From NCBI GenBank assembly GCA_002633005.1, contig NMRA01000149.1, forward strand, positions 261,870-325,869: a stretch of 64,000 nt of DNA. Reading direction: 5' to 3'. The position numbers and the translations under genes are program-made. Each line of letters begins with the position of its first letter. Within the stretch, counting starts at the first letter, position 1. The notes below the pieces were generated by a model. It saw nothing but the letters and a program-made list of their open reading frames with translations. It did not search any database and was not told the DNA's origin. The DNA comes from Phoronis australis (taxonomy: Eukaryota > Phoronida > Phoronidae). Positions 37,301 to 49,300 of the stretch are shown in pieces.

Positions 37301-40300
37301 ACTTCGATGGGACCGAAGTTAACCGTTCATACTGCACCGCAGCGTCGACGCTCCGCTGTTAAATCCACCTGCTTACTGCGAAGTTAACTGGCGCTGTTAA
37401 TTTCGATTCAGGACAGAAGTTAACCATTCGTTCTGACCGCAACTCCCCAAAACGTCGACGCTAGTATAAAAGGACCTTTACCGAAAACTCTACAGTGTCG
37501 ATGTTTGCAGAGGAACGTCGTTCTAGAAATTCGAACTACCCGCCGCACAATGCTGGCTACGGGCCTGGAGCCTAATATTACAATCGTAAGTTATTACTTT
37601 CAACAATCACCTCGACATCGGCTGACCGCCGAGATTCGGGGGATAAAAACGATCTTTGTTGTAAATGTCGGTGACCAAACAAACTGGCAGTATTCATTGG
37701 TTGATAACATAAATTTATTATCAAGCCGTGCTGTTGAACCCCGGTCACCTATAAAACTACATGTTGTACACGTTTACCGAAATAGTTTAAACAACTTGCC
37801 CCCTTCGAAGAATCCATTTATTTCAAACATGCTGGAATATATCATTCGGATTTTAAGGATCCTTGCTTGCAGCCTGAGACCCCAAATCGCACTCCTCTTG
37901 TGCCTTTCAGTTGAAACAAGATATGAATTGTGCTAGATGTTTTCTGTGAGAATTATGTATCTAAATTCATCTCTTTACAAATTTATGGAGATTTTTGTCC
38001 AATGAAATATTTTGAGTTTTTTGTTTCTATGGAAACGCGCTGGAAGTTTTATCAAAGATTGTGTGAGATGGGGCGTTTTCTGGCGCGGTGTGTCATAAGC
38101 TATCTCCTGGTACCCGCCAATACTTGCCAATAAAGTTGTTTAGACGCTGGCCTACTATGGCTCTCAGACTATCTTCCACCCACGTATGCGTGTCATCATT
38201 CTCAATAAATCGAGTACTGGTAATGTCAACGAGCTCCTTTTTGGCATTTTTCGACCATGCAGTGCTTATTGCAGAAAATGACCTATGAGCCCACCCTGCA
38301 CATGCGTTGACAACTCGCGGGAAAGCGAACACAGGCGCCAAAGATTTTATAGTATCTCTGCAGGCGCTAACGGTATCTAAGGGTATAGACTTGTTGTGAC
38401 GATTACTATCATCGATTGAATTCTATCGTGGGTTGTTCGCCGAAAGTCGTCTGTAATTACACTCGTAATTACGACCGAGACGCCGCTCGTGTTTTACGAC
38501 CGTAATTAATATATCCAGTGAGAAATTGATTTGTAGGTCTCGTGAACTCTGAAGCAGTTCTACCAGAGACCGTAGAGAGGGAGACAAATCTAGCGAAATT
38601 TTAATAGACGGCCTCTGTCGGACATTGCTGTTTCATGGACCGTAGCGACGTCTAGGGGGGCGTGTGCTCCGAATAAAACAATTTTGTTGGATCACTCGTG
38701 GCTGGGACGAGACATTCTGTTATTTTCCTTTGCGTTTTTACCACCATAATTTTCTGGTTGTCATGACATTGTTCCGGTTTGTTAACACATGAACATTGCT
38801 GGACTATGTCGAGCGATGTTGAGCTGTGTGTAGGCCCTACTGCCGATGAACAGATGGACAGACCACATATGGCGCTATCTCTAAATAATCAGAACACCAA
38901 GGAGTCAGGAGTGAATACTTATCTGTCATCTATGCTTTCTGTGTTGTGATAGTGTTAACTGTGCCGTTGGAACTAACGCCTTGGTGCCCCCGATATCGTA
39001 GTATTTAACCCTTAGTGCCGCGGCTGTGGAGTGAATATATAGCCACAACGTGTTTCAAACTAAATCGCGTGTGCCAGCCAAACAAGTCAGATTTTTTATA
39101 CAAAACGCGCCGGAACTAACTTGACAAGTTGTAGCTGATTCGGCCCGAACACTGCGACAGTTCAATACAAAATTCAAGGCTTTTGGCCGAATGAAATGTT
39201 AGATTAATTGGACAAATTTCTTCATTTGGTTGAATTGGCAGTTGTCCACGATGAATTTTATTAGGAATTTTGGCTCGACCTAAATGTAGTAGTTCCTCAT
39301 TTTTCACTACGTCTACTATACATGCCTAGTCCCTCTTATCCACCTGCTAACAATAACATCGTTGTTTTTTGTTCTGTGACGAATTTGACTTACCTTCATA
39401 TGTAGGTCACAATATGTAGGTCATAATATGTCAACTTACTCCTTTCGATCCCTACTTTCCAAAAATGTCAGTGCTTCTGTTTCATTTTTTTGTTTTTTAT
39501 CAAAGTAAGGCAACTTTCCGGTTACCTCCTTCATTTGTCAGTCTTAACAGCACCTCATTGCCGTGCCCCTCTGTGTCTTTTACTAGCTTTTGCTTTGTGG
39601 TGGTATTACTGCGTCATTTTATTTCCACTTTAAGTTTGTACCGTGTCTTTTAATCATGTCTCTAGATCAGTTGCTTTACCAATGTTTTATTGAGTGTCGA
39701 CTGAACTTTGTTCCGAAGATACGAACGGAATGAAAGAAAGATTGCTAACATCGACAAGTGTCGTGTATTGAACCAATTTTGCATAATCATTACTATGTTT
39801 AGAAGTTGCGTTAGAATGTACTTTTGGCCTATTGTTATAGTGACAGCAAGTTTTTGACACTCAGGTTTTGCAAATGATATTTCAGTGTCTTGCCTTTGAC
39901 CCTTCCCCCTGGAACAAGCTGGGTAAATTACACAGATATTTATTGTTAAATATTGTTACAAATTCATTTTTGTTGGTAGTTAATACTTGTTCTTATGTTT
40001 ATGAGTTGATTCGTGCGGTACTGAATTTGAACAAACACTAATACTACTTTTCCTTAAAAAATCAGGTGATACTACTATAAGTGTAAACACGGGAAACCAG
40101 CTGAAGACGTTTCTGCATGGGCGACGCAGCATTGAAAAAAGTGGGGGCTAAAGCCCCCCCATGCTGCGCCACCTATGTTCTGGCGCTAATAACTCATAAC
40201 ATGACTGAATTATCATGTGAATGTTTTAAATGGCACGACAGAGAACAACATACGCATTTTATTTTTACCAATCTTAAAAACTTCAAAAAATGAAGCAACT

Positions 40301-43300
40301 CGATTATTTACTTAACCAAATCTTCAAACGAGGGAACGGCCGTTCCGTAAAACCGGAAGTTTTCTTCCTTGTGTCCGCAGCGCCCTCTCATCGTCAATGC
40401 TAATGTCCCTTGGTATGCTACATACTCAACAAGCTCAGACGAGAGTTGGTACTTAGTCTCTATCTATAGTCTATGGTGCTGCGTTGTATGGATTTGTGAT
40501 CATTTGTGAATGGATCATTAGGCATTACTGTACTTTTAAGACTTCTATGCACCACGTCTGAGGACGGTGCTGTGTCAAATAACCACAGGGGTTTACAAGA
40601 CAAGGCAAGATATGACGGCTCCAGTCGGTAAAAAGCAACTGCGCTTTTTGTGCTGTTTACGGCTGCAGCAACAGTCTATTGAAAATTCGTGACTTACGCT
40701 TTTTTCGCTTCCCCACTGATAAAGATAGATGATGTACACGATTGAAACAAAGGATACATTTGCGTGAAACTGTTGCCAGTCAACCAGTGATGTGGGTAGG
40801 GTGATTTGAACTTAATGTATTTACTGGTACCTGCATTCGATGGCTTATACAGAAAATTATCGAAAATGGTTTACATGATTTTGGGAACTACTGATTAGTT
40901 TATTCTAAGCGCATTGATGCTTCTAACTACTCTCTCATTTATGTGATAGTAGTCGACATAATTTGAACACTTCTGCAGAATTTTTATGCATCCACAATAT
41001 TTTCCTTGTCTGTCAATTATTTGTGAAAGCGACTTGACAGATTCTGGTGAAACTTCAGAGTATTAATATTTATGAGTGGGATATGCCAACACCACTTGAT
41101 TTTTGGACAAATTTACATTCTTTATTGAAATATATACATATGGCCATAGGTTCAAAGTATAACATATACAAGATAGTTCAGTGTTAGGTGCGTTAAAGAC
41201 TTGACAGTTAATAGTGGCGCATGAGAACGGTGGACGAATTTTAGAAGCGAGGTATCGGAAGTTCTCATGAGATTCAAACTTAGATGTTGTGAGAGAATGA
41301 CAAAAGTACTGAACCCGAAGGTCTTGGTAAGCACTGCAAACTAACACAACGTGGTATTCCTCCTGTACACATCCCAAATTACATAACTTACCAGGGGCGG
41401 ATCCAGGATTTTGAGTTGGGGCGGGGCAGGGCAGAGTATAAGCCAGGATTTTGCCAGTCAGACATTCGCACCTCCGAACTGCCAAATGGAATCTGAGAAA
41501 ATTTTAGGGGGGGGGGGACATGGCTTCCTCCCCCCCTTAAATGAGCCACTGAATACACAACCAATTTTCATAGTGAATATTTGTGTGGCGACCTCTCTCC
41601 TCTTGTAACGAATGATTTGAGCATCGCAATCGAGTCAGAGAGTGGATACTAACTAACTCCAAATGATTCTCTAGACAATTTTAAAAAAATAACAGCATTG
41701 TCAGACAACCTGCTAGATATGCACTTTGGTACCCCAGTGAGTATCAAGTAAAAATATCGGACAGTCTTCGATAGCTTTCACTCTTTTGCACTTATATACT
41801 TTGCACCTGAGATCTTACCGCCTGAACATTTCATAACAGAGGGGTGGATCCAGGATTTTGAGTTAGGGGGGCCATGGCAGAGTATTAGCCAGGATTTTGC
41901 CCGACAGACATTCGCACCCCCCCCCCATTGTCAAATGGAATTTGGGAGAATTTTAGGGGGGCCATGGCCCCTTGGCCCCCCTCTAAATCCGCCACTGTAA
42001 CATGCCCAAAATACGAGCGTAATTTTACGAGCGTATGATTACGAGCGAAAAATACTGCTTCAGAGCTCACGTGACCTACAGACCAATTTTTCATTGGATA
42101 TAATGATTACGGTCGTGAAAAAGAAGGAAAGTCTCGGACGTAATTTCGAGCGTAATAACGCGCAACACTCTCAACCGAACGACCCGCGATAATTTGGTAG
42201 TAAAACACGAGCGAAGTCTCAGTCGTAATCACGAGCCGTAATTACGGGCGAACGATTTCGGTCGTAAAAGACGAGCGAAGTTTCGGTTGTAATTACGGGC
42301 GACACTATCCCACGAACGGCCCATGATAGAATTCATGTGTAGTCAAGTGACGAACAACATGTGCCTTCGTAGCACCCTCAAGTGGTCAACCATAGCATTA
42401 TGGATAATGTAGTCATTCAACTGGTGTAGTCTGCTGGTACCAGGGGCCCGTTCCAACAAAACTGACTTAGCTGAGACAATTCCTAAATTTTACTAAATTT
42501 TGGAATAAAATTTCAATTTGTCTCAAAATCATTTCAAGAAAGAGATCTTAAGCTTGGTTTAAGTGTTTGACGTAAGTTTTGTCTTAATTTTGATGAATTT
42601 ACCAGATGTGGAAGTTTTAAAGTTTGTAAGTTTAGACAAATCTTAGACTTAAGTCAAAAAAGTTTCTTGCAACGAGCCCCAGGGCTTCGATGGTGTCAAC
42701 ATAAGAATAGATTCTAATGACAAACAATCTAAATTGATGAACGACAAAAAAGATCGTATAGCCATAACTGACCAGTAGGCTACCTCTTTTTATGCACCAG
42801 ACTTTAGCAATAAACAATCACGAGAAGGTCGACACGAGTTCCAGCGAATGTGTATTTAAAAGGATAATAAACCTTGTTCTGGTGATTTTACCCAAAATTG
42901 ATTTCGTTATCTGCTATTGTGTAATTACTACTTCCCTTGAAACAAGAAAGCAGTGTTCAACTACAAATCTGCGGCCCTCACGGCTGTGTCACAAAATGCC
43001 GCAGTGATTCAAGACACGGGAGCTCTCCCCACTTTCGTCCAGTCACGCTTGTTTAGGTATGCAAAACATTGATTGTTTCAAAGACTTAGCGTTAAATCGG
43101 CGTTAAAAGTCAAAATCCGAGTTCTGTTTCATTTTAAGCAAGTACACAGCTAGAACGGTGGTGCGTTCATCAATTTTGTGCTGTCATCAAAATTATTCAC
43201 TAAAAATTTGCATACACCAATTAAAATAAGGTAAATGTAGGTCATTATCGACAAATCTTGGGTCTTCTGGCGCACCAGGAGGAACCCACGCCAGGTGACA

Positions 43301-46300
43301 CAGCTGACAGGTATAAGCACGGTCGACCCTTAATTATCATACGACGTTCGGATTAGGAAAAATTCTCGTCTTTTCCCCGCCACCGTATTTCCCAGCCATC
43401 GTACATCTGACATTAGAGTGACAGTAAGCATTTCTGATGCTTATATCACACGTAATTCCCCAGTTCTCATTGACTGATGCTCATAAACACATTATATATC
43501 AATCATTAGTTACATTTGGGCCCCACTTGGCCAACACTTTCCTATATTTGAATGGTATGAGTCTCAGTGCAGCTTACCGTGTACATGCAGGGTTCAACCA
43601 CTGCCGGTACGGGTTGTACAGAGGGAACGTATTTGGAAACTAGGTCTTTAATTCTTTCAATGTCGTCAGTATCAGGGTAATATGGACGATCTGGGTCCAC
43701 CTCATGTCCATCGTGTATCCCAGCCTAAAAAATAAGTAGGTTACTCAACTTCTAATTCATGATGTATAATGATGTCAAGAGCCCTGAAGGAATTTGTGTT
43801 TTGCCTTTATAGGCCAGGTGAGCACGTGAACAGTTTCATAAGAGAATTTTAACTGTTTTGAAGATACTCTTTAGGCTTTATTTTAGTTAAAGACTTCATA
43901 AAACGGATTTTAAATGCAAGTTAGTTCAGTCGAAACTTAGGGTAAAAAAAGCTCATTCAATGCAACTCTAAACACTTTTAAACTTCACTGAATTTAACAT
44001 GTATTTTGGTTTAATTTTTATATTTCGTGGTGTTCCACCACCTAGAATAGTGAAAGTTGATTCTTTTATGGGCACTCACTCAACAGGCGCGATATGTAAT
44101 GAGGTTTCCGCGAAAGACCTGCCTACTTTTCAAAAAACTTTTAACAAATACTAATAAAATAAGGTAAACACAGACAGGGCTGAAAGTTGCAATATCTCCC
44201 CACCGACGAAACTCACCCTGTGTTCTAAATTGCTGAATGGAAAGGAAAGGGGATCTTTAAAAAGATACAAAAAACCTTCCGCCAGAGAGATTTCTACTCT
44301 TAATTTCGATCACTCACAGCTATAATCTGGACTGGGGTTGTTTCTTACTCATTGCTTACGATCGTGAAGTGGGGATAAAATGACATTCGTGATAAGCCCA
44401 ACTTGCTGAGCATAGTGTCGAGCAATAAAGTAATGAGCCCAGGGAGTAAAGAAAAAGTATAAACCAGTTTTATGATGGTAAGTAAATAAAGTTGACAGAA
44501 GGTTTCAGACCCCATATGATCAAATATAATTGGGTTGTGCAGTTTTTCCTGGGGGTTTTGTTGTGACATTAATTGTCGAACTCGGCATATATTGTCGCCC
44601 AGACAACATGTGTCGAATGCGGCAGTGTATTTCACAACAGACTTCATTGCTTACCTTAATGTAGCCCGGAAACTCGGAGGGTACAGTGTACAAGTAGGTT
44701 TTGGTGGTGGTAGAACTCCACTTAAGATAGTGTACAGTGGATGGATGAGGCTGAGCCTCGTCCTTCATGGGAAAGAAGCACACGTTCACTCGAACAGCCT
44801 AGAATGGGAAGTTAACCAGTCATAGCCAACGCTAAAAATTGCGAAACGTTGTACAATTGGACCATGAAACTCCAGTTGAGCTGAATCAGGTAGTTTGAAA
44901 GGGCTCTTCTAACGTAAATTACAGCATTGATGTTATGTTCTGTATCTTTGAACAATGGGTACGCCAGTTCTAAATTAATTAACTAGGGTAAGTTTTGTAA
45001 CACAGGTCTACACACGTAAGCGATAAGGCATGCCCACGTTCAGATACACTCAAGTGTTGTTTATAAGAAAAAATCGCACAGGTACGCCCAGGGCGAATAT
45101 TTTGGGGGAAAAGCATAATTGATTCTACATCTTTCCCCAGATTCATCAGCCGTATCTAAAAGTGTTTAACCCTGAACTCGTGCATGTGGGGACCGCTGTA
45201 TTTACTCTCTTGGTTTACGGGCTCACCCGGAGCATTAGCGTACCGGAGTATATCTTCGTCACTACCAAATATACTAAATTAAAATGGTCAGGAGAAGAAA
45301 TTTGTGCCGTAGGGCTACCCCGATCTTTTTTTGTCCAATTACACTTTCTGCTTTTACTTACGTTGTTCCGTTCCATGTTATTCCATATTTACGCAGTGAA
45401 AATTACTTGGGATTTAAAGGAATCATGCACTCTTTCAAGTAATAAAAACGGCCAAGAGAACCCACAAGCGTGAAATGAAATTAGCCAGGATGCATTTATA
45501 GGTGGAATGATAATGGGCACCACAACAAAATTGAAACAAGAAGCTAATTACTACGTTTTACACTAAACCAATACAAACCTATACAAAGACGTACCTTTAT
45601 TGGTAGATTTAGCCCTAATGGTCTCAGCACTTTGCCAGCCCAGGGCCCGGGCAGTATCATCAGATGTTTGGCACGGTAGCTCCCTCTTTTGGTGATAACT
45701 TGAACGATGTTACCAGGAATGATTTCCACTACATGTCGGTCATCTAACAGAGTACCGCCGTATTTCACGAACATATCCTGTAAACAGGATGGCTTCTCAT
45801 GTACCCTGTAGCCTATATCTGTGGATTGCAATGCTTATTTCATTACACACAATCTGATATGCCCCAGCTGACTTAAAAGTGTAATACAAGTCACAAGCTA
45901 CACCTGATCCCTAAAAAGACGAATTGACGATACGGACACAGAAATGAGTTCAAATGATTTATTCCTGTCAGCTTAAACTGGCGTAATTGGTGACAATGAA
46001 GCGTTGGTAAGATGCGCAAATTTTAACAGAATTACACCAATCTTATACAACACTTTAATTTAGCAGTTCGATTTCCTAACGTGAATGTGTTTCTCTTTTC
46101 CCTATACTGTCGCAAAAATCTGCGAGGCTAATGACTCCCTGCGGTTTAAAGGCGAAGGCAACCTTTTTTCATGTCACTTTTAGCAAAAATATGGTCTGTT
46201 GATTTTTGAACTTATCACAACCGAGGTAGAACAATGACTGACTCGACTGCTCTCACAGTCAGACTGTATGAAAAGAAATTGGCGCGAAATTCTTGCCTCC

Positions 46301-49300
46301 CAAAACGTCACTTATGGAGTAGACGACGAGTAATTAATTAAATTACAAAAAGCTGTAAATAAGTGAAAAATTTGTCTGGGATAATCAACGAACCCTATTT
46401 TTACTAAAAATGACATGAAAAAAGGTTGCCTTCGCCTTTTACCACGTGACCGTCATGTAAGTCGCAAGCCGACTTTGCCTGCCACGTAATTTTACTGTTC
46501 AAGCACGATATCCATCAACACCGTGACAGTACTTTGGAAATAATTACCTCCGAAAAACTGCATAGATTAATTAGCAGTTTTATAGTTAGGTTTTATCTAT
46601 GCAAGTTTCCGTATGAAGTATTAGTTTAACTTCTTCCTGCAGTACAGTGTGTGATACACAGCAGTTAATAACTGCTTAGTATCACTAGTAGAAATCATCT
46701 TTTTGGACTGTGTGACACTGTGCATTTAGGATAATGATACCTGGTCATTTTGTACAGGTTCGACAGCTTATGCAACTTGCGAATGTTCAAGTGATAGGTT
46801 GGAAGCTATTTTGTTGTTACATATGTCTTGACTATTAATAACGGTTACTTAGGAACCATAAATTTTTCTTATTTCATTCTGCAATTCGTAAATATTTCGT
46901 TTAAAAAACGCTCCCATTTTCCCACAAAAGTTGTGAGAACAGGAAAATAATAACTTCGATTACTTCTCAAGTCAATGGGACGTGTCCCCAGCAATGCATA
47001 GTCGGTCGAATATCTCCATTGTTATGTGGCGACTGGTGTTTTTTTGCGAATTCCAACCTTCTTTTAATTAAACTCCAATTGGCATTTGAAGAAGAATGCC
47101 AGACCGGTGTGTAGTGGGAGGTTGTGACAATACACCACAGGCTGGGGTGTATGCTCACAGATTTCTCACAGATCTAAGACTGCGTCACCTGTGGGATCGA
47201 AGACTGTCAAGTTCAGGAGGCAGTAAAAATAGGGCGATCGAACCATTACTTTCGTTTTGAAGAAATTCTTCAATATCGTGGGAACGATAATGCATCCCAC
47301 GCAACAAAAATCAAAAGATTATCAGCAGTCATAGCAAGTTTTGTGGAGAAATTTGAGTCACTTGTTTGGATCGGGTAGGCCATCTTGAACAACAGCGGCT
47401 TATCTGTAAGATTAAAACTGATTATATGTTATTTTCACCAATAGTTTACAATGAAATTCAACAGTTTTCACCAGAATTTAGTTATGCAGATGTAACTTAC
47501 TGAGTGGTTAATGTGCTCACAATTCTAGTTGGCCTCACCTCCAGCGGCACCGACAACATGGTGACTTTTGCACGTTCAACCGGCTACTTAGCAACCAGTG
47601 AATATTTAACTTCAAAACATTTTGATAAACATTGCTATAAAAAGGCAACTTTGAACGAATTTCCGTTTTTTGTGCTAAAAGTATAAGGACTATTCTAATT
47701 ATTTTACTGTGAATTATCCATTCAGTTGACCTTTACACTCAGCCTGCTAAAATATTTGAAAATGTTTCAGTTGAAATCGTTTTTTTGTTTGAAAGTCGTA
47801 TAAAGCAAAACAAAGAACGTGGGTACTAAAATATATCAAAATATCCCCCGCGTTTCGAGCGGTACGCTCTTTATCAAGGGTATGACAGAGACTGTTGAAT
47901 AGAAAGATATATAAAGTAGCACAGATGATCGTGTGCTGATACTTTGTGACGTGACAACCATGTACTGGAGCACTAAGGGTTCGGGCCCTGCGCTACTGGT
48001 AACTGTTCCGAAGGGGCGTCGGGGCAGTATAAAGACAACCAAATTTCGTGACAACCTTCTACCGGAGCACTAAGGGTTCGGGCCCTGCGCCACTGGTAAC
48101 TGTTCCGAAGGGGCGTCGGGGCAGTATAAAGACAACGAAAATAAAAACTGTCCCGACGGGACTGTATAAAGACAACCAATCAGTAGCATGGCAGCTGTTG
48201 CCAACAAGCCGGCTTCATGCGAATCAAACTCTAAGCTGTTGCCATCAAACCAGCTTCACACCTACGCTGTTGCCATCCAGCCAGCGTCTCGTCTCCAGAA
48301 GAAGATCAAGAACACCACCTCTACCACCACCGGCATACCAGGTCCTGCCCTCGATGCACGTCCACACCAACCACGGCAAGGACAGAAGGCGAGATCCTCC
48401 GATCTCGCGAAGCTGTCTGAGGGCTTCGCCCCCATCTACTCTACTCTCGTGTGTTTGATACACAATGGGCAATAGGAACAATATGGTTTACGACAACCGA
48501 CAGTGGCGATACGCATGGAGGAAGGGTCTATCTCAGTTTAGGAGGCACAGAACAGTTCTCACTGGGTTTTGCCTACCAAAACACACATCACTTGATTTGT
48601 AACCTTTTCTTCACTCTGTCAAAAATAGGATGCAAAGAATGGCATGTTTTCAATTATTTCACATAAAAAGCCCAGCAGATGAGCACAGAAACTTTATTCT
48701 TTCTTGTATTTTTGACCATTTCATTCCCACTGAAAACGAAGCTAGACTAAGAAAAATAAGGGCAAAAAAATGCAAAATCGGCACTTTTCACCCGAAAAAC
48801 ACCACTTCCCTGCCGATGCACGACTAAAACCAACATTAGAGTCTGAAAGCAAATTTCCTACCGATTCCGAAAATGTGGTCCAAAAGTACTGTCAACCAAC
48901 TAGTTTTTTGGCAATTCTTGCTTGTTTGAGGGCTACCTAAAATCACAGCCAATTTCTCGGTCGCTACCCAACAATGCACAATTGCAGCCGGGGGCCGCCA
49001 TCTTGAAGAAGAGTGCAGCTACAGCCAAGAAAGTGGCCTTTTTTATTCACAGCATGTTCACAAATACAAACAAACCACATTCACTGAGCCTAAGTGCAAT
49101 GCCCACCTACAAAATGCCCCCAAACTTGGCCTACCCCAAAATTTCTATATTTTGGCAGTGCAAATTGGCCGCGGCCGCAGCCTAACTATTCAGTGCCACC
49201 TTACGGTATACGGATGCCACCGACGCGCTAAGTTGCTTACTGGTCCGAACCAGTAGGCTTACGGTCCGTTTGCGTTCTCCAGAGCCCGCTCTCTCGAGGT

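Noticed and set aside
37505-37936. 143-codon plus frame after the TATA box
   Set aside because: Opens at TTG; the nearest ATG (37501) is in another frame and stops after 23 codons; no recognised domain.
48048-48458. 136-codon plus frame
   Set aside because: Built from tandem 97-bp repeats and low-complexity Thr/Pro text; no domain or conservation between repeat units.
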